Assembly: GCF_030622045.1 (NCBI RefSeq)
Contig: NZ_CP130886.1
Coordinates: forward strand, 1,439,557-1,503,556
Length of the DNA: 64,000 nt
Direction of reading: 5' to 3'
DNA from: Planctellipticum variicoloris
Lineage (GTDB): Bacteria; Planctomycetota; Planctomycetia; Planctomycetales; Planctomycetaceae
This document shows positions 51,096 through 60,209 of the stretch, one piece after another. The translations under genes and the position numbers were made by a program. The notes under the pieces were generated by a model that was given only the letters and a program-made list of their open reading frames with translations, was not told where the DNA came from and did no database searches. Positions within the stretch are counted from its first letter, which is position 1. Every line of letters begins with the position of its first letter.

Positions 51096-52013
51096 ATGCT
51101 GGGCTGGCGACTGGCAATTTCCGCAATCCTGATCCCCGGGCTGTTCGGCATCTTCTACCTGGATGCGCTGGCGGGACCGTCTGCCCCCATCCTGCTGCTG
51201 CTGACCATCGGCCTGGCCATCCGCGGTTCCAGCGAACTGGTCGACCTGCTCTGGACGCGCTCCTTTACCCCCAACCGCGGGATCGTCGCCGCCTGCTGCG
51301 TGCTGGTCTCCGCCGCGGGCTGGTATGGTCGCTTCGGACATATGCCGATCCGCGTCGAAGGGGACGGCAACACGCTGGCGCAGGTGCTGCTCGCTTATTC
51401 GTTTACAATTCTGCTCCTCTTCCTGACTGCCGCCTACCGCTATCGCGAGCCGGGGCGGAGCATGGAGACGCTCGGCTGCGAACTGCTGATCGTCAGCTAC
51501 CTCGGCGTGCTGCTGGGAGTCACCGCCCAGTTGCGCTGGGTCGCCGGCTCCGACGCGGGATATCTCGTACTGGGGTCGCTGGTCATCGTGACTAAAGCCG
51601 GCGATGTCGGCGCCTACACGCTGGGGCGGCTCTTCGGACGACGCAAGATGGTCCCCCTCCTCTCGCCCGGCAAGACCTGGATGGGCGGCTTCGGCGCCCT
51701 GGTGGGCTCGTCCCTCGGCGCCATCCTCTGGCTGCAGTTCGCCACGCCCCTCTTCAACTCGACCTGGCATCCCCCCGACTGGTACTGGTCGGCGTTTTAC
51801 GGGCTGGTGCTCGGCGTCGTCGGGCTCATCGGCGACCTGTGCGAATCGCTCATCAAGCGCGACGTCGGCAAAAAGGACTCCGCCCTGCTCCTCCCCGGTT
51901 TCGGCGGCCTGCTCGATCTGCTCGACAGCGTCCTCTACGCCAGCCCCGTCGCTTACATGCTCTGGAAAGGGCTCCCCCTGGCGACGTGGAACATCCCCGA
52001 ATTCAACGGCTGA
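51096..52013 (+). CDS. cdsA: Phosphatidate cytidylyltransferase
   Basis: An integral membrane enzyme of 305 residues that makes CDP-diacylglycerol from phosphatidate and CTP. About eight hydrophobic segments are visible. The CdsA signature lies near the C-terminus: GDLCESLIKRDVGKKDSALL then GFGGLLDLLDS, with the paired aspartates. LLSPGKTWMGGFGALVGS is the usual preceding motif. It starts 6 bp after uppS, a very common gene pair, and converges with the next gene at only 10 bp. Confidence 0.95.
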   Translation: MLGWRLAISAILIPGLFGIFYLDALAGPSAPILLLLTIGLAIRGSSELVDLLWTRSFTPNRGIVAACCVLVSAAGWYGRFGHMPIRVEGDGNTLAQVLLAYSFTILLLFLTAAYRYREPGRSMETLGCELLIVSYLGVLLGVTAQLRWVAGSDAGYLVLGSLVIVTKAGDVGAYTLGRLFGRRKMVPLLSPGKTWMGGFGALVGSSLGAILWLQFATPLFNSTWHPPDWYWSAFYGLVLGVVGLIGDLCESLIKRDVGKKDSALLLPGFGGLLDLLDSVLYASPVAYMLWKGLPLATWNIPEFNG

Positions 52014-52023
52014 CCGCGGGCGG

Positions 52024-52683
52024 CTATCGCACCAGCTCCAGCGTCTGCCACAGGCTCGGGTCCGCGTCGAACGGAAACTCCCGACCCACCGTCAGTGTCT
52101 GGTCCCCCAGCTCCGCATCCCGGATCAGCAGATACCAGCTCATCCGCGGCGAACCCGCTGGATCGTATCCGGTGAGGGCCTCGGCGGGGATCCAGGCGTC
52201 CAGGACGTAGCCATCCGGCCGCACTTCCGACCAGATCCGGACGCTGGCGGCATCCGTGGCGGTCGCATCCTCGCGCGCCCGGGCGATCGGCAACCCGACA
52301 GCCAGCGGACCTCCCCCCTTGCCACCCTTTCCCGCCGCCGGAAGCAGGCAGAAGTGATGACAGAACTTCGTCGCGCGGTGGACCGTCTGCGTCGCCCGCG
52401 TGTCGATCCAGAGCTGGACGCCGTCCGACTCCGCCGGCATCTGCGGCTGAACGCGCAGCGGCAGTCGCTTGCCCGTCACGTTGACCCCCAGCGCCAGTCC
52501 CCCGGCGTTCCACCCCATGCGAATCTCGGCGAACGTCGGCCCGGCGTCGAATCCCGTCGGCCAGGGCAGGATGTATTCCGCGGGCAGGTCGAGCAGCCGG
52601 CCTTTAACGGCCGGCGCACCGTTCCACTGTCGCGCAGGAAACGACCAGCGAAAGAGAAACCGGGGAGGGACGACGGCATTCAT
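52024..52683 (-). CDS. CBM9/DOMON-like domain protein
   Basis: A 219-residue all-beta protein without a signal peptide. It begins MNAVVPPRFLFRWSFPARQW. The central segments AEIRMGWNAGGLALGVNVTG and SDGVQLWIDTRATQTVHRAT, and the later VLDAWIPAEALTGYDPAGSP, follow the pattern of carbohydrate-binding module family 9 or DOMON-type beta sandwiches. The Cys-His stretch KFCHHFCLLPAAG is typical of a bacterial subgroup. No enzyme domain is attached, so its partner is unknown. It converges with cdsA and diverges from the oligopeptide-binding lipoprotein gene. Confidence 0.65.
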   Translation of the reverse strand: MNAVVPPRFLFRWSFPARQWNGAPAVKGRLLDLPAEYILPWPTGFDAGPTFAEIRMGWNAGGLALGVNVTGKRLPLRVQPQMPAESDGVQLWIDTRATQTVHRATKFCHHFCLLPAAGKGGKGGGPLAVGLPIARAREDATATDAASVRIWSEVRPDGYVLDAWIPAEALTGYDPAGSPRMSWYLLIRDAELGDQTLTVGREFPFDADPSLWQTLELVR

Positions 52684-52872
52684 CGGGGAGCTCGCGTAAG
52701 ACGGAGGGCGATCTCAGAACTGTAGTCGCCAGCCGCCGCCGATTCCATCCGCACGTGCACACACGCTCCGGAAATGCCGAACCGTCCTTGCCGCTCCCGG
52801 ACGAGTCTGCCAGAATCCGGCCAGCGACCAACGTCGCGTCAGCGTATCAAGCTGCACGGAGGAAATTGCGAG

Positions 52873-55320
52873 ATGCCACGATTCATCGCGAGTGCCTGGC
52901 GGGCCGCCGGCCTGACCTGTGTTCTGCTGGCCGGCTGCACGACGTCGTCTCCGCCGGCCGCCGACAGCGCAGCGAAGTCCGCGACTCCCGCAGAGGGGGC
53001 ATCGGCCGATCCATCTGGCAAGGTCGCGGATTCGCCGGCAAAGATCGCCGCGGTTGACGCCGCGTATCCCGACGTCCCCGTCATTCCGATCATGACCGAA
53101 GTCGACGGAATCGAAATTCCGCGGCTGACGACGGGATCCCAGGACCTGCAGCTCACCGGTCCGATCCAGGCCGACGTCGGCAACGAGCATGCAAAAGCCA
53201 AACCGTCCGAGCCTGTCCGCGGCGACGCGATCCGCATCCGTTTCAACTCGGAACCGAAGACACTCAACCCGATCGTCGAGACGTCCGCCGTGCAGACCTA
53301 CATCGGTCAGTACGTGCAGGAGTCTCTGCTCTGGCAGAACATGGAGACCTTCGAATTTGAGCCCCATCTTGCAGAATCCTGGGTCGCCGAAGATTCCGTG
53401 AAGCTGTCGGCCGACTATCCCGGCAAGGAGCGCCGGATCGCCCGGACAGGCGAGACCCCCGCGGCGAGTTTCGAATTCGACTATACCGAACCGGCCAGCG
53501 AGAGGGATGAACCCGCGAAGGTCGAAGTCCTGACCAGCGACCCTGCCGGCAAACCGCTCGGAGGAGTCTGGGTCGGCGTGTTTCCTAAGGGCAAGATTCT
53601 CGGCGCCCCGCTCAACGGATATCACCTGTGGAGCGATCCCCAGGGCAAAGTCACGTTGAGCGCATTTCCGACCGGGACGTACGTCGTCAAGACCGGCGCC
53701 GAAATCTACGGTAAAGCGAAGAAAGGGGACGACGGTTCGCTGGTCGTGACGGCGGCCACGGAAGAAAACCCGCTCCGCGAAGAATTGAAGTCTTCGGGGG
53801 ACGCCGAGCTGACGCTGAAGGCGGGGGAATGGAGCGATATTCAGGAACAGACGTATTACACGTACCGGCTGCGGCAGGACGTCAAGTGGTCTGACGGGAC
53901 TCCGTATACGACCAGGGATCTGGAATTCGCCTACGCCTCCCTCAAGAATCCGACGGTTGATGGCGAGTCGATCCGCACTTACTACTCCGACATTATCGAG
54001 TGCAAAGGGCTCACGCCTCACGTGGTCCGCATGCGCTACCGTCAGCAGTACTTCAAAGCCCTGGAAGTGACCGCGCAGATCGGGCTTTATACTCCCCCGT
54101 TCCACTTCTTCGCCAAACGGGTGAAGGACTCGAAGAACGTCGAGCTGACGCTTGAGCCGCTGACCGAAGCGGAAGAAGCCGCCCAGGGGAAGTGGAGCGT
54201 TCACGGCAAAGAGTTCGGCCGGTTCTTCAACACCGACAGCGAATACAACCTGAAACCCTTGGGAACCGGTCCGTACATGGTTGGTCGCTGGGTCCGGGAT
54301 CAGCTCGTCGAGCTGGAGCGAAACCCGATCTACTGGAATCAGCAGCGTCCGGGCTATCTCGACAAGATCATCGTCAAGTTCATCCCCGATAACGTGACGG
54401 CGATGCAGGCTCTCCAGGCCGGCGAAATCGACTTTTTCTGGTATATGACGCCGGAGCAGTATTTCGAAGACCTCAAAGGCCCTCCCGACTGGTTCAAGAA
54501 CAAGTACGTCAAAGCCGACTGGTTCACGCCGATGTTCAACTACATCGGCTGGAACATGCTCAACCCGGAGTTCCAGGATCGGCGGGTCCGGATCGCACTG
54601 TCGATGCTGTTCGACAAGCAGGACTTCCTGGAAAAGAAACTCTACAATGCAGGCGTGATCGTTTCTGGATCGCAGTATTACTTCGGCCCGGGCTACGACC
54701 ACTCGGTCGCCCCGCTCGATTACTCGCCCGATACCGCCCGGGAGCTTCTCTCCGATGCCGGCTGGGTCGACACCGACAACGACGGCCTGCTCGACAAAGA
54801 CGGCAAAAAGCTTTCGCTGACGATTTATATTCCGCCGGGCAATCCGGTGGTTCAGCAGCGGATAGAGCTGTACCAGAAGAGCCTGCGAACCGTCGGCATC
54901 GAACTCGACGTGCGGCTGCAGGAATGGGCGTCGTTCATTGACCGCATCCGCTCGAAGAAGTTCGACATCTGCACTCTGAGCTGGGTGACGCCCGTCGAGA
55001 GCGACCCGTATCAGATCTGGCACGGATCGCAGGCCGGCGCGGACAAGCGCGGCAGCAATCACGTTTCGTTCAACAACGCTCAGGCCAACGAGTTGATCGA
55101 GATGTTGCGCGTCACGCTCGACGACAAGAAGCGGCAGAAGATTCATCACGCGTTTCACCGGCTGATTGATGCCGAGCAGCCTTACATGTTCATGTATTGC
55201 ATCAAAGACTTCGGCGCCTACCACCAGCGATTCCGCGGGGTGAAGTGGTATCGCCTGCGTCCGGGTTTCGATCTCACCGAATGGTACGTCCCCAAAGACG
55301 AGCAACTGATCAAGGAATGA
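52873..55320 (+). CDS. Peptide-type ABC transporter substrate-binding lipoprotein with inserted domain
   Basis: An 815-residue family 5 solute-binding protein, larger than the usual 530-600. GGAGG lies 10 nt before the ATG. A lipobox (VLLAGC) anchors it to the membrane at Cys near residue 20. The binding fold starts with RIRFNSEPKTLNPIVETSAV, then is interrupted at about residues 215-320 by a beta domain like carboxypeptidase regulatory repeats (SDPAGKPLGGVWVGVFPKGK and SAFPTGTYVVKTGA). It resumes with YTYRLRQDVKWSDGTPYTTR. Two permease genes follow downstream. The substrate, presumably peptides, is not shown by sequence. Confidence 0.9.
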   Translation: MPRFIASAWRAAGLTCVLLAGCTTSSPPAADSAAKSATPAEGASADPSGKVADSPAKIAAVDAAYPDVPVIPIMTEVDGIEIPRLTTGSQDLQLTGPIQADVGNEHAKAKPSEPVRGDAIRIRFNSEPKTLNPIVETSAVQTYIGQYVQESLLWQNMETFEFEPHLAESWVAEDSVKLSADYPGKERRIARTGETPAASFEFDYTEPASERDEPAKVEVLTSDPAGKPLGGVWVGVFPKGKILGAPLNGYHLWSDPQGKVTLSAFPTGTYVVKTGAEIYGKAKKGDDGSLVVTAATEENPLREELKSSGDAELTLKAGEWSDIQEQTYYTYRLRQDVKWSDGTPYTTRDLEFAYASLKNPTVDGESIRTYYSDIIECKGLTPHVVRMRYRQQYFKALEVTAQIGLYTPPFHFFAKRVKDSKNVELTLEPLTEAEEAAQGKWSVHGKEFGRFFNTDSEYNLKPLGTGPYMVGRWVRDQLVELERNPIYWNQQRPGYLDKIIVKFIPDNVTAMQALQAGEIDFFWYMTPEQYFEDLKGPPDWFKNKYVKADWFTPMFNYIGWNMLNPEFQDRRVRIALSMLFDKQDFLEKKLYNAGVIVSGSQYYFGPGYDHSVAPLDYSPDTARELLSDAGWVDTDNDGLLDKDGKKLSLTIYIPPGNPVVQQRIELYQKSLRTVGIELDVRLQEWASFIDRIRSKKFDICTLSWVTPVESDPYQIWHGSQAGADKRGSNHVSFNNAQANELIEMLRVTLDDKKRQKIHHAFHRLIDAEQPYMFMYCIKDFGAYHQRFRGVKWYRLRPGFDLTEWYVPKDEQLIKE

Positions 55321-55369
55321 TCGCCTGGGATGCCTCCCGTGCTTCGCCGCCTGAAGGGGACCGCCAGCC

Positions 55370-56398
55370 TTGCTCGGATATATCGCCAAACGCGTCCTGC
55401 TCATGCTTCCGACCCTGCTCGGAATCCTGGTCCTCTCGTTCTTTGTCATCAAGCTTGCCCCCGGAGATCCCGCCTCGCAGAAATTCGGCGGGGCGGCTCA
55501 GGCCCAGGCCGGCATGAACGCCGAACGGGGGACCGAAGCGGCCGAACTCCGGTTCCGCAAACGATTCCACTTCGACAAGCCCGTCGTCGTGCAGTTCGGC
55601 TACTTCCTCGATCGCCTCTGGCGCGGCGACATGATCTTCTTTCAGACGGAGGAGCCGATCTGGGGCGACTTTAACCGGGCGCTCAAGATTACGATCGGCC
55701 TCAACCTGATCGTGTTTCTGCTGATCTACGCGATTTCGGTCCCAACGGGGATCTACAGCGCCGCGTTCCCCCATTCCTGGGGGGACAAGCTGCTGACAGT
55801 GGTGCTCTTCATGCTCTACAGCCTCCCGTCGTTCTGGGTGGCGGAATTGCTGCGGATGGCGATTGCGTCGGATTTCTGGCGGCAATTCGGCCTGACTCCT
55901 CCCCTCCTCCCGATCATGAACCTCCGGTCCGATCACTACGATCAGCTCTCTTCCTGGGAGCGCTTCACCGACTACTTGCAGCACATCGTCCTCCCCGTCG
56001 CCTGCCTCACCTACGGCGGACTGGCCTACCTGTCGCGGCAGATGCGGGCGGGCATGCTGGAAGTCATCCGCCAGGACTACATCCGCACCGCCGAGGCCAA
56101 AGGCTGCAGCAAAGCCCGCGTCATCCTGATCCACGCCCTCCGCAACGGGCTGTTTCCCATGATCACCCTGCTGGCGGCCCTGCTGCCGGCCCTGATCGGC
56201 GGCAGCGTGATCATTGAGTTCGTCTTCAACATCCCGGGCATGGGACTGAGAGCCTACGAAAACGTCCTGCGTCGCGAGTACGACTTCGTCATGATCTCGC
56301 TGATGCTCTCGGCGGTCCTGACCCTCTTCGGCATCCTTCTCTCAGACATCCTCTACGTCGTCGTGAACCCGCGCGTCAGTTTCGAAGCCGACAAATAG
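55370..56398 (+). CDS. ABC transporter permease, DppB/OppB type
   Basis: A 342-residue inner-membrane permease that starts at TTG after AGGGGA. The first helix segment YIAKRVLLMLPTLLGILVLS is the standard opening. The EAA loop that meets the ATPase reads DYIRTAEAKGCSKARVILIH near residue 245. A large extracytoplasmic loop (about 95-190) is usual for DppB. About six membrane helices are visible. It lies 49 bp after the binding-protein gene and 209 bp before the second permease. Confidence 0.93.
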   Translation: MLGYIAKRVLLMLPTLLGILVLSFFVIKLAPGDPASQKFGGAAQAQAGMNAERGTEAAELRFRKRFHFDKPVVVQFGYFLDRLWRGDMIFFQTEEPIWGDFNRALKITIGLNLIVFLLIYAISVPTGIYSAAFPHSWGDKLLTVVLFMLYSLPSFWVAELLRMAIASDFWRQFGLTPPLLPIMNLRSDHYDQLSSWERFTDYLQHIVLPVACLTYGGLAYLSRQMRAGMLEVIRQDYIRTAEAKGCSKARVILIHALRNGLFPMITLLAALLPALIGGSVIIEFVFNIPGMGLRAYENVLRREYDFVMISLMLSAVLTLFGILLSDILYVVVNPRVSFEADK

Positions 56399-56592
56399 CC
56401 CGGAAACGCGCGAGCCCCCTTTGGGACAGCGAGGATCTCTCGCAGAGGAAAGAGGAGTTCGCAGAGAGGAAGAGGAACAGGAGAGGGAGGCAGGAAGATG
56501 CCACGCAACAAGATGTTAAGAGTCGAGAGCCAGACACGATGGACCACCCGCAACTGACAACTGACAAATAACAACTGACAAATCACAAATAT
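56399..56592. repeat. Heptamer-repeat locus G between two permease genes
   Basis: The gap between the permeases (56399-56607) holds a purine-rich region with repeated CGCAGAG-like words (about 56440-56500), then AGAGTCG/AGAGCCA words like locus C, and finally a strict 7-bp tract at 56551-56592: CAACTGA, CAACTGA, CAAATAA, CAACTGA, CAAATCA, CAAATAT. The tract shares its word with locus D, 26 kb away. It interrupts an operon. Confidence 0.75.
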
Positions 56593-56607
56593 CGCGGAGC
56601 AGCCACA

Positions 56608-58149
56608 GTGACTGCGGTGCAGCACCGGGTTCGACAGAGTCAATGGGTTCTCATCTGGCGGCAGTTCCGTCGCCGTCGGCTCGCCGTGGCTGCCGCGGTT
56701 GTGATTGCCCTGCTGTTCGGCGTCAGCATCTTTGCCCCGCTGATCGCCCACGACCGGCCCCTCTATTACGTCGGGTCCAACCGCTTCGACTACCAGGAAG
56801 CCGCCCGGACGCTGCGGGCGCTGCTCGGTCAGATTTCGAGCGAATCGCAGGCCGGCCGCCGCGCCGAACTGCTGAAGTCCGCCCGGCTGCAGTGGGAACT
56901 GATGGCCGTCGAACTTCCGGTCGACGACGCAGCGAAACTGCGGGAATTCGGTGCTCGGGCGACCGCCGCCGCCTCGACGCCGGATGCCGCCGGGCTCCGC
57001 AAGCTGCAGATTGAGCTTCGCAAAGACTTTTCACGCGGCGATCTCAAACTTCGGGAAACCGCCCGGTGGCCCGTGCTCGCCAGCCTCGGCGGGATGGATC
57101 TCTTTTTCATGACGGGCTATGTCGTCTGCCTCGCGGCCCCGCTCGGATTCTGGGGAGTGAGCCGGCTGGCGCCGGTCGGCCGCCAGCACGCCCTGCGTCG
57201 GGGCCTCACGGCCGCTGTATTCGCCGTGCCGGTCCTCGCTGCCGTCGGCTGGTGGTGGTTCGTCCCGCAGCGACTCGACCGCACGAATTACAAACTGGCC
57301 GTCCTGGCCGCAGATCCCGCCGCAGCGACGGCCCCGGTCGTTTTCCAGCAGGTCCTCTGGCCGCCGATTCCTTTCGCCATCGACGAAGACGACCTCTCCC
57401 GCAAAGCCGCCCCCCCCTACTGGGCTCTCAAAGAGCCGGCAAAATCGCCCAGTTCCCCCTGGAACGGTCCCCACTGGCTGGGGACTGACGACCTGGGACG
57501 CGACATCCTCTGCCGCATGATCTGGGGGGGCCGCGTCAGCCTGGCGGTTGGCGTGGTCGCTGTCAGCATCTACACTTTCATCGGCATCATCGTCGGCGCC
57601 GTCGCCGGCTACTTCCGCGGCTTCTGGGATCTGGTCATCTCGCGAATCATCGAAGTCGTGATCTGCTTCCCGGCGTTCTTCCTGATTCTGACCATTGTGG
57701 CGTTCTTCGGCCCCGGCCTCATGAACATCATGATCATCATCGGTCTGACCGGGTGGACCGGCATCGCCCGCCTGGTCCGGGGCGAGTTCCTGCGGCTGGT
57801 CGATCAGGAGTTCGTCCTGGCGGGCAAAGCGCTCGGCTACTCGGCCCCGCACATCATCTTCCGTCACGTCCTCCCGAACGCTTTGGCGCCCGTCCTGGTT
57901 TCGGCGACGTTCGGCGTCGCGGGAGCGATTCTGACCGAAAGCAGCCTGTCGTTTCTGGGGCTGGGGATCAGCGTCCCGACCCCCTCCTGGGGCTCGATCC
58001 TCTCGTCCGGTCGCGACGCGATTTTTCGCGCCCCCTGGCTGATTCAGTTCCCGGGGCTGGCCATTTTCATCACCATTACCTGCTACAACCTGGTCGGCGA
58101 AGCCCTGCGGGACGCCTCCGATCCGCGGCTGAGAGGGTCGCGAGCCTGA
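56608..58149 (+). CDS. ABC transporter permease, DppC/OppC type, with large insert
   Basis: A 513-residue permease; the usual length is about 300. It starts at GTG with GGAG 8 nt upstream. After the first membrane helix (RLAVAAAVVIALLFGVSIFA) comes an insert of roughly 180 residues beyond the normal loop, with a helical charged part and two more hydrophobic segments (MTGYVVCLAAPLGFWG and TAAVFAVPVLAAVGWWW). The core then resumes at HWLGTDDLGRDILCRMIWGG near residue 290. The EAA loop reads QEFVLAGKALGYSAPHIIFR. No ATP-binding subunit is encoded nearby; DinB follows. Confidence 0.9.
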   Translation: MTAVQHRVRQSQWVLIWRQFRRRRLAVAAAVVIALLFGVSIFAPLIAHDRPLYYVGSNRFDYQEAARTLRALLGQISSESQAGRRAELLKSARLQWELMAVELPVDDAAKLREFGARATAAASTPDAAGLRKLQIELRKDFSRGDLKLRETARWPVLASLGGMDLFFMTGYVVCLAAPLGFWGVSRLAPVGRQHALRRGLTAAVFAVPVLAAVGWWWFVPQRLDRTNYKLAVLAADPAAATAPVVFQQVLWPPIPFAIDEDDLSRKAAPPYWALKEPAKSPSSPWNGPHWLGTDDLGRDILCRMIWGGRVSLAVGVVAVSIYTFIGIIVGAVAGYFRGFWDLVISRIIEVVICFPAFFLILTIVAFFGPGLMNIMIIIGLTGWTGIARLVRGEFLRLVDQEFVLAGKALGYSAPHIIFRHVLPNALAPVLVSATFGVAGAILTESSLSFLGLGISVPTPSWGSILSSGRDAIFRAPWLIQFPGLAIFITITCYNLVGEALRDASDPRLRGSRA

Positions 58150-58244
58150 GTCGACTGCGTGAACCCCTCCGCGCCAAACGGGTCCGTCCGGAAGGACTCG
58201 CCGGCAACCTGCCGGGTTCGCCACCACTTCATGAAAGGCGCTCG

Positions 58245-58736
58245 ATGCATCCGTTCGACACGTATTTCAAACTCTTCGACTTTCAGCGCCAGCGGACCCT
58301 GCTGACGCTCGACGACGTCGCCCGGCAGACCGATCCCGCCGCCGTGCTCGGCTGGCGTCCCGGCCCCGGTCGCGCACACATCGCCTGGCAGCTCATGCAC
58401 GTCGGCGTCACGGAAGCCCTGTTCGCCACCGAGCGCCTGCTGGGGACCATGCCCCCCTACCCGGAACTGATTCCGCGCTTCAAAGGGGGAAGCACGCCCG
58501 ACGACGACATTCCCACGGTCGAAATGATCCGGCAGGTCCTGGCGGACGGACGCAGCCACCTGCTGACGACGCTGCAGGGCTTCGGCCCGGACGACCTGCC
58601 GAAGATCCCCAAGTGGTTCGAACAGCGGGGCTGGACGCTGGAACGGGTTCTTGAAGTCGTCGCCTGGCACGAAGCCCACCATCAGGGACAGGCCCACCTG
58701 ACGCTGAATCTGTGGAAGGCCGGCCAGCCGGCCTGA
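58245..58736 (+). CDS. DinB family protein
   Basis: A 163-residue four-helix-bundle protein of the DinB/YfiT superfamily. These proteins hold a metal with three histidines, here likely the His in AWQLMHVGVTEAL and the pair in VVAWHEAHHQGQAHLTL near the C-terminus. AAGG lies 6 nt before the ATG. Members act as thiol-dependent transferases or have unknown function. It follows the permease by 95 bp and may share its transcript, but no functional link is apparent. Confidence 0.85.
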   Translation: MHPFDTYFKLFDFQRQRTLLTLDDVARQTDPAAVLGWRPGPGRAHIAWQLMHVGVTEALFATERLLGTMPPYPELIPRFKGGSTPDDDIPTVEMIRQVLADGRSHLLTTLQGFGPDDLPKIPKWFEQRGWTLERVLEVVAWHEAHHQGQAHLTLNLWKAGQPA

Positions 58737-58766
58737 TCGACTCAATTATTGCGCCCGCCAATGCAG

Positions 58767-58796
58767 ACGGGTCACGATCTGAAGATCGTGACCCGT
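58767..58796. terminator. Bidirectional hairpin between dinB-like and DUF1559 genes
   Basis: A perfect 14-bp stem pairs 58767-58780 with 58783-58796, with only GA between the arms (so the real loop is about 4 nt). It extends by three more pairs past one bulge. It sits between two convergent genes. There is no T-run on either side. Confidence 0.75.
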
Positions 58797-58835
58797 TGCG
58801 TTCACTCTCAGGGTTCGGGAGCTGGCCCCCGCAGC

Positions 58836-59888
58836 TTAGTACTCGCCGACCACTTCGCCGTCGGCCCGGCTGCAGAGCCGGCGGACGATGTGCGTGTCGG
58901 TGTTTTCCGAGATGAACCGGACCGTGCCGTCACACAGCAGAGCATGCGCGCCGCCGACGTGCAGGCTGAACGGCTCGTCGTTCGGACCGCAGTTGTTGGT
59001 CGTCCAAGGGCACGGATTCGGTCCCGTCGTCGGGCCACCCTGAGGCGTCTTGTTCTGATTGATGATCCCGAGCGAACTGGTCGTGGCATTGGCCGCTCCG
59101 GAGACGCCGCTGCCGCTGTCCGGATCGGCCCAGCGGTTCGGGCACGACTTGCTCGACGGCATGACGGTCAGGTCGATGCCACGAGCACTGTTGAGATACC
59201 GCGGAACGGTGCCCAGCAGGCCGACCGGATCGTAGGAGCCCACGGTATTCACATCGCGACCGGCGTCTTCAAAGATCGCGATCGTGTTCGAGGTCCCGTC
59301 AGTGACGTCGGCGATCCGGTTGCAGAGGCCGAGAGCGCTATCGACGTCGCTCCCCAGCGATGTGAGGTCGACGCACTTGTTGCGAACACCAGTCGTCGGG
59401 CTGAGATCGGTGTAGGCGATCGGCATGTAGTCGACGCTGCCGAAGCCCAGGTTGTCTGGCTTGGCGTTCGGATTGCTCGGGCACAGGAACGCGACAATCG
59501 TCGTCTTGGCGGCCGTCGCGTTGGTGCTGAGGGCGCTGTTGGAGTAGTGATAGGCGAAATTGAACTGGTTGTAGAGCGGGGCCTGGTCGATGTAGGGCAG
59601 GATCTGCGTAAACGTCGAGACCGGGAAGAACCGGCGACCGATCACCGCACGGTCGGTGTATTCCCCGGACGACGGGAACCGGGTGTAGGTCGACTCGTAG
59701 TTGTGGACCGCCAGGCCCATCTGCTTCAGATTGTTCTTGCACTGCGTCCGGCGGGCCGCTTCGCGGGCCTGCTGCACGGCGGGGAGCAAGAGCGCGATCA
59801 GAATCGCGATAATGGCGATCACAACGAGCAGCTCAATCAGGGTGAACCCCTGTCGGCGCGACTTTTCAGTCGCCGTGGAAATCTTCAT
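58836..59888 (-). CDS. DUF1559 prepilin-like protein
   Basis: A 350-residue member of the large planctomycete DUF1559 family. The N-terminus is a type IV prepilin/pseudopilin signal, [20 protein letters not shown], cleaved after Gly and methylated at Phe in related proteins. [17 protein letters not shown] follows. The C-terminal half has the family end ([20 protein letters not shown]) found in DUF1559. The ATG at 59888 has GAGAGG 6 nt upstream; an upstream open frame is ignored. Probably a secreted pseudopilin-like surface protein; no pilus genes are adjacent. Confidence 0.93.
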   Translation of the reverse strand: MKISTATEKSRRQGFTLIELLVVIAIIAILIALLLPAVQQAREAARRTQCKNNLKQMGLAVHNYESTYTRFPSSGEYTDRAVIGRRFFPVSTFTQILPYIDQAPLYNQFNFAYHYSNSALSTNATAAKTTIVAFLCPSNPNAKPDNLGFGSVDYMPIAYTDLSPTTGVRNKCVDLTSLGSDVDSALGLCNRIADVTDGTSNTIAIFEDAGRDVNTVGSYDPVGLLGTVPRYLNSARGIDLTVMPSSKSCPNRWADPDSGSGVSGAANATTSSLGIINQNKTPQGGPTTGPNPCPWTTNNCGPNDEPFSLHVGGAHALLCDGTVRFISENTDTHIVRRLCSRADGEVVGEY

Positions 59889-60209
59889 CCGGAACCTCTC
59901 CAAAACCCTGAGAATCACACACCGCTCACCCTGCGTGAGACGACCGGGGTATCATCCGGTGCGAAATTAAGATTGTGTGAGGGTTTGGAGTATTCCCGAT
60001 GAACCCGATCCAGGCGCAAATGGAGTTAGACGTAAATCACTTCTGCGAAGAGAGTTACGGAAGTTCATGATTCCTGCAAAAAGTCGAGCAACCGTCCTCC
60101 CGATGCCGGCGTTTGCGTTGATTCTGTGAAGATTCCCAACAAATGAAGAACCAGACGTCCCGAGTTCTCACCGAGTCTTCATCAAGTCGCGGCCATCGGT
60201 CCCCCCCGG
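59889..60209 (-). other. Upstream region of the DUF1559 gene
   Basis: This 321-bp gap separates the DUF1559 gene from the CRTAC1 gene, both on the minus strand. It is AT-richer than the coding sequence, as expected for a promoter region, but I cannot point to a good -35/-10 pair. No gene, RNA or repeat was recognised. Confidence 0.4.
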
